From assembly GCF_011742925.1 (NCBI RefSeq), contig NZ_WAEL01000013.1:62001-126000 (forward strand): a stretch of DNA of 64,000 bases, written 5' to 3'. Shown here in pieces: positions 33,704 through 42,273 of this stretch. This DNA comes from Fibrivirga algicola. Lineage in GTDB: Bacteria; Bacteroidota; Bacteroidia; Cytophagales; Spirosomataceae. Numbering within the stretch: the stretch's first letter is position 1; each line of letters opens with the position of its first letter. The notes below the pieces were generated by a model. The model searched no databases. It had not been told where the DNA came from and saw nothing but the letters and a program-made list of their open reading frames with translations. The position numbers and the translations under genes were made by a program.

Positions 33704-35038
33704 ATGCAAACAAAACTAGCGGGGGGCGTCAAGCAGGCAGTAGTGCTGTTGTTGATTGGACTATATCTTGCTTCAGCAGTTCGAGTAATTGCTCAATCCA
33801 GCCAGCCCAGGCGGGCATTGGACTACTACCTCGAAAATGCCCGGCAGACAAGTCCGCTTATCCGCGACAATCAAAACCAGTTGCAGGCCAATACTCTTGA
33901 AGCGCAGCGACTTCAGGCGTTTTACACCAAACCGCTCGTGCAGGTGATGGGTAACGTACAATTCGCTCCCATCTTCTCAACGGACAATGGGAGTTTCCGG
34001 CCGGAGCTTAACTCGCGTGGTGCTACCAACTACTACGGGTACGATCTGGCGGTGTCGAACGGTGGGTTATATCAGGGTATGGTTTCAGCTACGCAACCGA
34101 TTTCCAATCTGTTTCGGGCAAAAGCGTATGCTGAACCATCCGTGCTGGCATCTCAGGTGGGTCAGACCATTATCCGGCTGGGCCAGCACGATGTCGAGAA
34201 AATCGTCACCGATCAGTACATCCTCTGTTTGCAGGACCGTTTGCAGGTGCAGTACACGGATAGTCTGCTGCGGGTGTTGCATGAACAGCGACAGATTGTG
34301 CAGAAGTTTGTCGAGTCTTCCCTACTCAAGCAATCTGACCTAATGCTGGTGGACATCGAGAGCCAAACCCAGCAGAATTTACGGGTGGGCTACCAAACGG
34401 CCTACCGACGCGATGTGCTGGAGTTGAACGCCTTAAGCGGTATTGCTGACACAACTTTAGTCAATTTGGCTTCACTAAACTTGATGATGGTTCCTGACAT
34501 TGGCTCTGTGCCTTCTGGATTCACGCAACGATATGGCTTAGATAGTGTAGCCCTGACCGCCCAGCAAACCATTGTCGATTTACGTTACCGGCCTCAATGG
34601 ATTGCTTTCGGAAATGCCGGGTTGAACACGTCCTACATCCCCGACATACCCCGTCGCTTTGGCTTCAGTGCGGGGGTTTCACTGGTATGGACACTCTTCG
34701 ACGGCCATCAGAAGCGCGTCAATGCCCAGCGAACGAGTTTGTTGCAACAGAGCCTGGGCAACTACCGCCGGTTCATAGACACCCAGAATGCCGTGCGCCG
34801 GGAGCGAATACGGGGTGAATTGCGAGGACTTAACGAGCGACTTGCCGTGTTCCGGCAGCAGATAGCGGGTTACGAATCAGTACTGGATTCCTACCGGCGC
34901 GAACTGCTACAAGGTCAGCTTTCCATCATTAACTACATCACCGTTCTGAAAAATATGGTCGCCGTTCGGCGCGATGCCTTACTGATTCAATCGAATCGTC
35001 AACTGCTCGTCAATGCGTACAATTATTATAACTGGTAG
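33704..35038 (+). CDS. TolC family outer membrane protein (second efflux system)
   Basis: The 444-residue protein has a signal peptide (to RVIAQS) and two outer-membrane-factor repeats (ALDYYLENARQTSPL... and a C-terminal LLQGQLSIINYITVLKN segment). It is first in the operon TolC-adaptor-RND-COG4705. Its end overlaps the adaptor start by 26 bp. The repeats are divergent from the TolC protein at 2875, so it serves a different pump. Confidence 0.85.
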   Translation: MQTKLAGGVKQAVVLLLIGLYLASAVRVIAQSSQPRRALDYYLENARQTSPLIRDNQNQLQANTLEAQRLQAFYTKPLVQVMGNVQFAPIFSTDNGSFRPELNSRGATNYYGYDLAVSNGGLYQGMVSATQPISNLFRAKAYAEPSVLASQVGQTIIRLGQHDVEKIVTDQYILCLQDRLQVQYTDSLLRVLHEQRQIVQKFVESSLLKQSDLMLVDIESQTQQNLRVGYQTAYRRDVLELNALSGIADTTLVNLASLNLMMVPDIGSVPSGFTQRYGLDSVALTAQQTIVDLRYRPQWIAFGNAGLNTSYIPDIPRRFGFSAGVSLVWTLFDGHQKRVNAQRTSLLQQSLGNYRRFIDTQNAVRRERIRGELRGLNERLAVFRQQIAGYESVLDSYRRELLQGQLSIINYITVLKNMVAVRRDALLIQSNRQLLVNAYNYYNW

Positions 35039-35984
35039 TGAACGGCTTGCTCTTCAACTATCCACAGGGGTGCTGCTGATGGGACTGGTAGCCTGCAACA
35101 AACCGCAGGCTACCGATACAACCCAAACCGAATCGGCCCCGGCGCAGACTGTAGCCCGAACACCCGTTACAGTGCAGACCGTCGGGCGGGGTGGCATCAG
35201 CAATAGCCTGACGCTGTTCGGGACAACGCTGTATCTGCGCCGGAATGCCATCACGGCTCCGGTGGCGGCCTTCGTTACGAAGGTATACGTCAGTCTGGGA
35301 GCGCAGGTACGGGCTGGCCAACCGCTCTACCAATTGGAAACCAAAGAACGGCGGGCTTTAGGGCGACTGGCTATTGCGGGCGATACGGCCATTATCGGCT
35401 TAGTCACGGTGCGGGCCTCCTCGGGGGGTGTCATTAGTACGTTCGACAAGCAGCAAACGGGCGACTACGTGCTGGAGGGCACCCAGCTATGCACCATCGC
35501 CGAAAACAACGCCTTAGCTGTGCAGGTCAACGTACCGTATGAATACCAGGCACTGGCTAAACCGGGCCGATCTTGCCGGGTACGTCTGCCTGACGGCCGT
35601 ACGCTGACCGCTACGTTTCAGACACCGTTAACGACGGTAAACGCGCTGGCCCAAACACAAAGCGTGTTGGCTCGCATTAGTCGACCCATTCCACTTCCTG
35701 AAAACCTAACCGTGCAGGTAGACGTGACCAGCCAGGCCAACGCCCAGGCCCAACTATTGCCTAAAGCTGCCGTGCTCAGTGACGAGATGCTCCAACACTT
35801 TTGGGTGATGCAACTGCTGAATGATAGCACGGCGATCAAAGTGCCCGTTCAGCTCGGCGAACGAACGACCACGACGGTTGAGGTACGTTCCCCTATTTTC
35901 GGAACTGGCGACCGCATCGTTACCGAAGGGAACTATGGCCTGCCCGACACGGCCCGTGTACTGGTAACTCCGCTAAAGCGATGA
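35013..35984 (+). CDS. RND adaptor lipoprotein lacking the alpha-hairpin
   Basis: The 323-residue product has a lipoprotein signal (LLMGLVAC). Lipoyl halves are recognisable (APVAAFVTKVYVSLGAQV and VTVRASSGGVISTFDKQQ), but only about 20 residues (ETKERRALGRLAIAGDTAII) lie between them where 60-100 hairpin residues are normal. Beta-barrel and membrane-proximal parts follow. The hairpin is what docks TolC in known pumps, so this adaptor must contact the duct differently or need a partner. It overlaps TolC by 26 bp and the pump by 4 bp. Confidence 0.85.
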   Translation: MRTIIITGSERLALQLSTGVLLMGLVACNKPQATDTTQTESAPAQTVARTPVTVQTVGRGGISNSLTLFGTTLYLRRNAITAPVAAFVTKVYVSLGAQVRAGQPLYQLETKERRALGRLAIAGDTAIIGLVTVRASSGGVISTFDKQQTGDYVLEGTQLCTIAENNALAVQVNVPYEYQALAKPGRSCRVRLPDGRTLTATFQTPLTTVNALAQTQSVLARISRPIPLPENLTVQVDVTSQANAQAQLLPKAAVLSDEMLQHFWVMQLLNDSTAIKVPVQLGERTTTTVEVRSPIFGTGDRIVTEGNYGLPDTARVLVTPLKR

Positions 35985-38900
35985 TCGAACAGCCCTCTGT
36001 GCCCGATACGACTATGCCAACGAATAGGCATATTCGTCGCTCGTATTTTGAGGTGTTTAGCCGCCCCATTCTGTTTACGGGTGTGTTGCTGCTGATCGCG
36101 GGCATTTACGCCTACACCCGGATGCAGACCAACCTGTTTCCTGAAGTACTTTTTCCCCGCGTGTCCATCATTGTCGACAATGGCCAGCAGCCCATTAACC
36201 GGATGATGATTACCGTCACAAAGCCGCTGGAAAGCGCGGTCAAGAAGGTAAATGGCGTAACGATCGTTAAGACCAGCACCAGCCGGGGCAGTTGCACCAT
36301 CGACGTGTTTTTCGAGTGGGGGCAGGACATTTACACCCAGAAAACGCAGGTCGAGAGCCGCGTCAATGAGATTCGCAACTTCCTGCCGCCGGGCGTAAAC
36401 CTGTCCATTGAGGCCATGAACCAGTCGTTATTTCCGGTTTATGGCTACACCCTGGAAAGCGATAATCACGGGTTAGTGGCGTTGCGTGACCGGGCCAATC
36501 TACTGGTTCGTCCCCTGTTCTCGCAGGTGTCGGGCATCTCCAACGTCGTTGTGCGGGGCGGGAAGGCCAAAGAGATTGTGGTGATACCCGATGCAGTGAA
36601 ATTGGCTTCGGTCAACTTGCCCATCTCGGCTCTGATGTCTGCCATTAATGCCAATAACAACGTGCTCTCCAACGGCTACGTAGCCAACTACCGGCGGCTT
36701 TATCTGACGCTGACCGACACACGAGTGCTCGACGTAGATGCCTTGAACGCACTGATTGTCAAAAATTACGGTATCCGTATTGTCACGCTCGGCGAAGTGG
36801 CCCGCGTGGAAGTGCAGGAACAGCAACAGGAGTTTTTAGTCATCAATGCCAATGGTCATCAGGCTGTGCAAATTGATTTGGTCAAGCAGCCGGGCGTGAA
36901 CCTGATTGACTTTGCCAAAAACGCGGAGGCTAAAGCAATCGAAATTCGCAAAATACTTCCACGCGGCATGCGGCTCAAGTCCTACTACGACCAATCGGCG
37001 TTTGTGGGGGCCAGCGTTCACAGCGTGATCAAGACCATCTACGAGGGGCTGCTGCTGGCGATTCTGGTGATGGTCGTCTTTCTGCGGTCGTGGCGGGCCT
37101 CCACGGTGGTGCTGCTGACGATTCCCGTTACGCTGGCCTTCACAGTTTTAGTGCTCTACGTAGTGGGCATCACCATCAACATTATGTCGCTGGGGGCGAT
37201 TGCCGCGTCAATCGGCTTGATTATCGACGATGCCATTGTTATCATCGAGCAGATCTACCGCGTCCATGAAGAGGAGCCGGAGAAGAACCGCTTCGCCGTG
37301 GTGCAGGAGGCCATCCACAACCTGTTTCCGGCAATGGTTGGCTCCTCGCTCTCCACCATTGTTATTCATTTTCCGTTTCGGCTGATGAGCGGGCTGGCAG
37401 GAAGTTTCTTTCGTGAATTATCCGACACCATGCAGATCACCATGGTCTGCTCCTTTTTAGTAACGTGGCTATTGTTACCGGTGCTACACCTATTGATTGG
37501 TTTTAAGCCGCCGGGGTCGCCGGTCCGCCGGGGCGGTTCGACCAAGAACGCTCATGCTGTTGACGAATCCGCTCAGGTACGGCGGCTGCACTGGCTAACG
37601 CAGCTTTTTTCTAAACCCGTTTTTTCATTGCTCCTGGTAAGTCTGCTTGGTTTCGGCGCGTGGTTTTCATACGGACGGTTGGAAACCGGTTTTCTGCCAG
37701 ACCTTGACGAGGGAACAATCGTCATGGATTACTTCACGCCCCCCGGTACGTCCATTCAGGAAACGGACCGGATTCTGCGCGAAGCAGAGAGGATTATTGT
37801 TGCCGATTCCAACGTAGCGACCTACTCCCGACGAACGGGCATCCGTATGGCGTTTCGGGGTGTTCCGCCCAATTTTGGCGACTACTCGATTCAACTAAAA
37901 GCGACCCGAACTAAAACGACTGTCGAAGTCATTGACGAACTGCGGACTCGCATTAATGCCGCTCAGCCGGTGCTGGATATTTCCTTCGGCCAGCGCATAG
38001 CCGACCTGTTGGGTGATCTGATGAGTACGCCCCAGCCAATTGAAATCAAGCTGTTTGGTGATAATTACGCCTTGTTGCAATCACTCTCTAAACAAGCATC
38101 GGGCATTTTGGAAAAGATACCGGGGGTGGTCGACATAAACGACGGATTGATTGAAGCGGGGCCGTCGTTGGTTTTTGAGCCGGATCAGGCTAAGTTGAGT
38201 CAATACAAAATTGGCTTGACCGACTTTCAGACTCAGCTCACGGCCTACACAGGGGGCGTGGCTCTCGGTCCCAACGCAGCCCAGCCTGTACCTTCACCCG
38301 CGCAGGCAGCCCTCACGGCCGGTATTCAGGTCGGCTCGTTTCAGGATGGCGAGCAGATGCGCCGAATGTTGCTGCGCTTTGCAAACTTTGAACAGAATGA
38401 TTTAGAGAAACTGCGTAATGTACTGATCTTTTTGCCCGACGGCACCACGCGTCCGCTGGCGTTTTTCTGTCGAATAACGGTGTTGGGCGGAGAAATTGAG
38501 CAACGCCGGGAGGACCTCAAATCTACCGTAGTGCTGACCGCCCGGCTGAACGGACGGGACCTGGGCAGTGTGATCCGTGACATACAAACCCAATTCGCCC
38601 AAAAGTTGCCCCTACCCCAAGGTTATACGGTGGGCTACGGCGGGGCTTACGCCGAGCAACAGCAGTCATTCAGCGAATTACTGCTGATTCTGACGCTGGC
38701 CTCGCTATTAGTACTGGCCGTGCTGATGTTTCTGTTCAAAGACTGGTGGCTATCGGTCTTGGTACTAATGCTCTCGCTATTGGGCATCACTGGCTGCATC
38801 ACTGCCCTTTATCTAACGAACATTCCGCTGAATGTAAGCAGCTACACGGGCATTATCATGATCGTGGGGATCATTGCTGAGAACGCCATTTTCACCGTCA

Positions 38901-39175
38901 ATCAGTTTGAATACACCCTGGCCCGCACCGGTAACGTGGACGAATCCGTCAAGTATGCCATTGCGTTGCGTCTTAGACCCAAACTGATGACTGCCATCGG
39001 TGCTATCCTTGCCCTGATGCCGCTGGCTTTGGGTTTTGGACTGGGCGCACAGATGCAACAACCGCTTGCGGTAGCGGTGATCGGAGGTTTCGTTGCCGGA
39101 TTACCACTCCTGCTTTTAGTACTTCCCACTGCGCTCAGAACTTTGTACCACGGGCGCCTAATCAATCCATCATGA
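35981..39175 (+). CDS. RND efflux permease, AcrB/CzcA superfamily
   Basis: The 1064-residue pump has two porter and two membrane halves. TM4 carries the complete Asp-Asp pair (GLIIDDAIVIIEQIYR). Other landmarks are YFEVFSRPILFTGVLLL at the start and GIIMIVGIIAENAIFTVNQF in the second membrane half. The N-terminus is preceded by about 20 polar residues; an internal Met at residue 12 is an alternative start. It overlaps the adaptor gene by ATGA and the following gene by ATGA, so coupling is tight. Substrate unknown. Confidence 0.92.
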   Translation: MIEQPSVPDTTMPTNRHIRRSYFEVFSRPILFTGVLLLIAGIYAYTRMQTNLFPEVLFPRVSIIVDNGQQPINRMMITVTKPLESAVKKVNGVTIVKTSTSRGSCTIDVFFEWGQDIYTQKTQVESRVNEIRNFLPPGVNLSIEAMNQSLFPVYGYTLESDNHGLVALRDRANLLVRPLFSQVSGISNVVVRGGKAKEIVVIPDAVKLASVNLPISALMSAINANNNVLSNGYVANYRRLYLTLTDTRVLDVDALNALIVKNYGIRIVTLGEVARVEVQEQQQEFLVINANGHQAVQIDLVKQPGVNLIDFAKNAEAKAIEIRKILPRGMRLKSYYDQSAFVGASVHSVIKTIYEGLLLAILVMVVFLRSWRASTVVLLTIPVTLAFTVLVLYVVGITINIMSLGAIAASIGLIIDDAIVIIEQIYRVHEEEPEKNRFAVVQEAIHNLFPAMVGSSLSTIVIHFPFRLMSGLAGSFFRELSDTMQITMVCSFLVTWLLLPVLHLLIGFKPPGSPVRRGGSTKNAHAVDESAQVRRLHWLTQLFSKPVFSLLLVSLLGFGAWFSYGRLETGFLPDLDEGTIVMDYFTPPGTSIQETDRILREAERIIVADSNVATYSRRTGIRMAFRGVPPNFGDYSIQLKATRTKTTVEVIDELRTRINAAQPVLDISFGQRIADLLGDLMSTPQPIEIKLFGDNYALLQSLSKQASGILEKIPGVVDINDGLIEAGPSLVFEPDQAKLSQYKIGLTDFQTQLTAYTGGVALGPNAAQPVPSPAQAALTAGIQVGSFQDGEQMRRMLLRFANFEQNDLEKLRNVLIFLPDGTTRPLAFFCRITVLGGEIEQRREDLKSTVVLTARLNGRDLGSVIRDIQTQFAQKLPLPQGYTVGYGGAYAEQQQSFSELLLILTLASLLVLAVLMFLFKDWWLSVLVLMLSLLGITGCITALYLTNIPLNVSSYTGIIMIVGIIAENAIFTVNQFEYTLARTGNVDESVKYAIALRLRPKLMTAIGAILALMPLALGFGLGAQMQQPLAVAVIGGFVAGLPLLLLVLPTALRTLYHGRLINPS

Positions 39176-39909
39176 AAAAAGTACCTGAAATCACCCTGTT
39201 ATTCTGGGTGATGAAAATCTGCGCAACCACCCTGGGGGAAACAGCAGGGGATTTACTGGCTCAAACGCTGAACGTAGGTTACGGTCTTAGCTCGCTGATA
39301 CTTATTGGTTTTTTCGTGGTCGTTCTGCTGTTACAGCTCCGTGCTAATCGCTACATCCCGGCCCTATACTGGTCGGTGATTTTAGCGACCAGCACCGCCG
39401 GAACAACGATGTCGGATTATATGGACCGAACGCTTGGGCTTGGCTACGCTACTGGCGCGGCTATTCTGGTGGTGCTGTTAGGGATCATTCTGGCGGTTTG
39501 GTATCGGTCAGAGAAAAGTCTGTCAGTGTCGGATATCAAAACGGCCCGGCCCGAGGGATTTTATTGGACCGCTATTCTCGTCTCCAATACACTGGGGACG
39601 GCTCTGGGCGATTACTTGGCCGATGATTCAGGGCTGGGCTTCGGAGGTGGGGCGCTGCTGATTGGCTCGCTGATTGGTCTGGTTATTCTGGCGCATTACT
39701 TCACCCAAATTTCTTCAGTTGTGCTGTTCTGGATTGCCTTTGTACTGACTCGGCCATTTGGTGCCACATTTGGTGACCTGCTTACCAAAGCAACTGATAA
39801 AGGCGGACTTGGTTTTGGTACGCAGGGGTCTTCGCTGATCCTGTTTAGTTTGCTGGTAGGGCTTATTGTATTTGCATCCCTTCGGCGGCAAAATCCCGGA
39901 CTAAGTTGA
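39172..39909 (+). CDS. COG4705-type membrane protein with four internal repeats
   Basis: The 245-residue integral membrane protein consists of four repeated helix pairs, each beginning with a version of TxxGxxxGDxLxxxxxxGxG: TTLGETAGDLLAQTLNVGYG, STAGTTMSDYMDRTLGLGYA, NTLGTALGDYLADDSGLGFG and RPFGATFGDLLTKATDKGGL. Conserved Gly, Asp and Thr in the membrane suggest ion or metal handling. It is the last gene of the second efflux operon, overlapping the pump by ATGA. Biochemical function is not known for the family. Confidence 0.8.
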   Translation: MKKVPEITLLFWVMKICATTLGETAGDLLAQTLNVGYGLSSLILIGFFVVVLLLQLRANRYIPALYWSVILATSTAGTTMSDYMDRTLGLGYATGAAILVVLLGIILAVWYRSEKSLSVSDIKTARPEGFYWTAILVSNTLGTALGDYLADDSGLGFGGGALLIGSLIGLVILAHYFTQISSVVLFWIAFVLTRPFGATFGDLLTKATDKGGLGFGTQGSSLILFSLLVGLIVFASLRRQNPGLS

Positions 39910-40118
39910 AGAAATACAGCGTTTATCCATCAGCTTAGTTGTGATCAAAACTGTTTACAAGGAGCTGTTCTGTTGCCAAAATCACTGGTAAAACTCCAAG
40001 ATAATTAACAACCAGAAAATAATGATCTCATCAATAAACCATATCCTTAGGGGTGGCCTGTCTCGGTTTTACGCTTTGGAATAAAGTCAGTAATTTCATC
40101 GGCACACCTACCAGCATG

Positions 40119-40154
40119 AAAAAGCCGCGTCCAGAATCATGAGCGCGGCTTTTT
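40119..40154. terminator. Strong bidirectional intrinsic terminator
   Basis: An 11-bp perfect stem, AAAAAGCCGCG (40119-40129) with CGCGGCTTTTT (40144-40154), with A and T runs on the two sides. Confidence 0.85.
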
Positions 40155-40269
40155 CGTGGGATGTTTTTTTCGGTAGGCTCACCAGATGAAATGACACCAC
40201 CCTTACGAATTCACCGAACAGGAACACCTCTTCGCCGATTGGTCGAAAATACAACAGGGTTAATCGAAT

Positions 40270-40304
40270 ACAGGTTGGGGCGCACCGCTTCAACCTGTTT
40301 TTTT
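40270..40304 (+). terminator. Intrinsic terminator or leader attenuator
   Basis: ACAGGTTG (40270-40277) pairs with CAACCTGT (40291-40298), followed by a run of T to 40304. It lies about 60 bp before the gene at 40366, so it either ends an upstream transcript or attenuates that gene. Confidence 0.6.
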
Positions 40305-40365
40305 GAATCATGGCCGCTGTAATCGACTACTGGTTGAACGGAAAGAGCTGCCATTATAACCCAAC

Positions 40366-40866
40366 ATGTGCAGAAGTTTACTATCACGTACCCAGGACAT
40401 CTGGCTTCTTGGACCCTCAGTTGAAGCCGTCTGGTCTTTATTACATCTGTCAAAATCTGAGCAAGATGTTAACACATTTCGGTCACGCCGAGTGGCTGAT
40501 TGGGAGTCGTTTCGGAGAGCGGCCAGCACAATAAACTGCATCTGGCCTAAACGGCTTGTTTTAGTGGCAGATGTAAGTGTCTTATCACATGAAACTATCT
40601 TTCAAATTCGGTACCTCAAAGAGCAGAACCCTCTCTTTTCGCCGGTTATCTACTTTGACCAGCCAGACTTAGGTAAGTTCATTCATACTTTTAACAGTGA
40701 TCTGGCGGGGTGCTGTGCAGCCATAGACACTAAAGAAGAAATTGGGCGGCTTCTCGGGGCCATATGCGCCGGAAAACATTACTATAGCCCGGGGTTTTGC
40801 AAGATGGTGGAGGATTTTGGCTTCCCAATCGCAAGAGGAGAGGAAGGTGAATGTATAAAAAATTAA
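40366..40866 (+). CDS. Stand-alone receiver-like protein (NarL-type, degenerate)
   Basis: From residue 62 on the 166-residue protein follows a NarL receiver: RLVLVADVSVLSHETIFQIR (Asp kept at the phosphorylation position), LKEQNPLFSPVIYFDQ, and EEIGRLLGAICAGKHYYSPG, the usual linker preceding a DNA-binding domain, but no HTH follows. The first 60 residues do not match the acidic pocket region. It might be a truncated response regulator or an adaptor. It is the first gene of the right-hand region, after two terminators. Confidence 0.5.
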   Translation: MCRSLLSRTQDIWLLGPSVEAVWSLLHLSKSEQDVNTFRSRRVADWESFRRAASTINCIWPKRLVLVADVSVLSHETIFQIRYLKEQNPLFSPVIYFDQPDLGKFIHTFNSDLAGCCAAIDTKEEIGRLLGAICAGKHYYSPGFCKMVEDFGFPIARGEEGECIKN

Positions 40867-40959
40867 ACAAAAAACTATTGAATTTATTAGTAACAACCAT
40901 CGAAAATACTCTTATTTGCACCGCAGGGGCTTGGTAAGCAGGCCCTCTGCTATGTGAAT

Positions 40960-41241
40960 ATGGAACAGAAACCCAAACTTCTTTACGAAGACATCTACGG
41001 CCTTTTTGAATTTCGTGGCATCAAACAAGGCAAGATCGCCGAGGTTATGAAGATGTCCTACAACAATTGGTATAAAACCAAGCAGAATCACTTACGCAAT
41101 CTAAGCCTTAGCGAAATAAGTGAACTGGCCATGTTCCTCGAACTACCAACTGAACAAGTCTTTAGTTTGTGTTTTGCTGTCTATAAACGGGCTTGGATTG
41201 ACCAACAAAATATGCCTTTACCTGAACCAAATACGCCGTAA
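40960..41241 (+). CDS. Small HTH (Cro/CI-like) DNA-binding protein
   Basis: The start at 40960 (MEQKPKLLYEDIY) is preferred to a GTG six bases earlier. The 93-residue product has a helix-turn-helix core, FEFRGIKQGKIAEVMKMSYN, followed by LSEISELAMFLELPTEQVF, the typical helices 2-5 of the XRE/Cro fold. It is probably a regulator of the mobile element. A terminator follows 14 bp after the stop. A leader hairpin-like sequence lies just upstream (about 40922-40950). Confidence 0.65.
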   Translation: MEQKPKLLYEDIYGLFEFRGIKQGKIAEVMKMSYNNWYKTKQNHLRNLSLSEISELAMFLELPTEQVFSLCFAVYKRAWIDQQNMPLPEPNTP

Positions 41242-41254
41242 ACGTTCCACCACC

Positions 41255-41278
41255 AACCCGCTGAGAGCGGGTTTTTTT
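41255..41278 (+). terminator. Intrinsic terminator of the HTH gene
   Basis: AACCCGCT-GAG-AGCGGGTT stem (41255-41273) followed by T residues. Confidence 0.85.
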
Positions 41279-41294
41279 ACGTCTAAACGGTTAC

Positions 41295-41306
41295 AATCAA
41301 AGGGGA
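41295..41306 (+). repeat. AATCAAGGGG-type motif, copy 1
   Basis: AATCAAAGGGGA lies 17 bp after the HTH gene terminator. Member of a dispersed plus-strand motif family of the mobile element. A weaker version (AATCAAGGAGGG) follows at 41329. Confidence 0.5.
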
Positions 41307-41452
41307 TATAGGCGAAGATAAATGTGTCAATCAAGGAGGGAGTTAAAAGATTAATCTATTGAAATTCAACGTTTTATATTATTTAGATAGGCCGTAAATT
41401 TAAGTAATGAATCAGCGAAAGACAGATTTAACCCGCTGATGCTACGGTTTTT

Positions 41453-41710
41453 ATGAATTGTATTTGCAGCCCTGCCCGCACTCGGTTAGCCATCGACAGC
41501 CGAATCAACCGCGACTTGATCGCCACCGCCAGAGAGCAGGGGTTTGTGTTTAGCAACCCGCCTGAGGATTTCCCTATTTGGGAGCGCGTGGCCATCGCCG
41601 ACTTAGAAAACCCAGCCTTCATGTGTACGCCCGACGTTATGCACTGGCTGATGGGAAAGGCCATTGAAGCCACGCTGTTTCTATTGTACTTATCCCGGCG
41701 AATGCGGTAA
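41453..41710 (+). CDS. Hypothetical protein of the mobile element
   Basis: An 85-residue frame (MNCICSPARTRLAIDSRINR...). It has a mixed helical composition and the segment FPIWERVAIADLENPAFMCT, but no motif I recognise. It lies between the HTH gene and a second small gene at 41770 on the same strand. The preceding AT-rich sequence (41341-41440) may hold its promoter. Reality of the gene is moderately supported by codon use. Confidence 0.5.
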   Translation: MNCICSPARTRLAIDSRINRDLIATAREQGFVFSNPPEDFPIWERVAIADLENPAFMCTPDVMHWLMGKAIEATLFLLYLSRRMR

Positions 41711-41769
41711 CAAGCAGCCTCCGCCAATACCCTGTAATCGTTTACCATTTATTCTCCTTTCGTTCTGTT

Positions 41770-42087
41770 ATGACAAAGACTATGAACCCTTACGTGCAGA
41801 CCCTTTACAACCAAATTGGCCGTATGGCTTTCCTTATGATGGGAGCCAAACGCTTCTGCGTCGATAACCGGGCGAACTCGCTACGGTGGCAGATTGCGAA
41901 TTCAAAGATTAAAAGCGTTCGCGTGCGCTACGACATCGCCACCGATTTGTACGAAGTTTCGTTTCTGACCGAGACAGCCAGGACTATTTCTGAAATTGTC
42001 ATTGAGCAGGTTGAGGTGAGCGAACTGCACGCCACCATTGAACGCATGACTGGCCTACGGCTTTCGCTTTCCCGTGTGTATGCCTGA
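41770..42087 (+). CDS. Hypothetical small protein of the mobile element
   Basis: A 105-residue frame (start 41770, or 41782 at MNPYVQTL). It contains RMAFLMMGAKRFCVDNRANS and SVRVRYDIATDLYEVSFLTE, a pattern of one helix followed by paired strands, and a C-terminal helix (VSELHATIERMTGLRLSLS). Proteins of this size and pattern are common in Bacteroidota plasmids and ICEs. No function can be assigned. A terminator follows directly. Confidence 0.6.
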   Translation: MTKTMNPYVQTLYNQIGRMAFLMMGAKRFCVDNRANSLRWQIANSKIKSVRVRYDIATDLYEVSFLTETARTISEIVIEQVEVSELHATIERMTGLRLSLSRVYA

Positions 42088-42090
42088 GCG

Positions 42091-42113
42091 AAGGGCCTTT
42101 AACGGCCCTTTTT
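42091..42113 (+). terminator. Intrinsic terminator
   Basis: AAGGGCC (42091-42097) and GGCCCTT (42104-42110) form a stem with T-run, 3 bp after the preceding stop codon. Confidence 0.85.
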
Positions 42114-42114
42114 G

Positions 42115-42134
42115 AAACAAGGGGTAGTTGTAAA
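42115..42134 (+). repeat. AATCAAGGGG-type motif, copy 2
   Basis: The copy AAACAAGGGG-TAGTTGTAAA starts two bases after a terminator T-run. It shows the longer consensus with the TTGTAAA tail. Confidence 0.6.
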
Positions 42135-42273
42135 ATAAGCACTATTCAAGCGGGCTAATAAAGGATTATGTTATTGATTATGAATTAGTTATGTTATATT
42201 GAATTGGCTATTTTTATATCAGCAAACGGCCTGACGGTAGGGCCGGATAACCTTACTAAACTTGCTGATCGCC

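Larger units (their letters stand above)
39910..40365. other. 456-bp gene-free border between chromosome-like and mobile regions
   Basis: No coding region is supported. It contains two strong plus-strand terminators (40119-40154 and 40270-40304). This is the transition from envelope genes to the mobile element; I looked for but could not identify an attachment site or integrase here. Confidence 0.5.

Noticed and set aside
40108-40311. Small minus-strand frame between 39.9 and 40.4 kb
   Set aside because: It runs through two strong terminator hairpins and has no recognisable domain.
40310-40534. 74-residue plus-strand frame overlapping the receiver-like gene
   Set aside because: The receiver-like frame at 40366 has a recognisable domain; this one does not.
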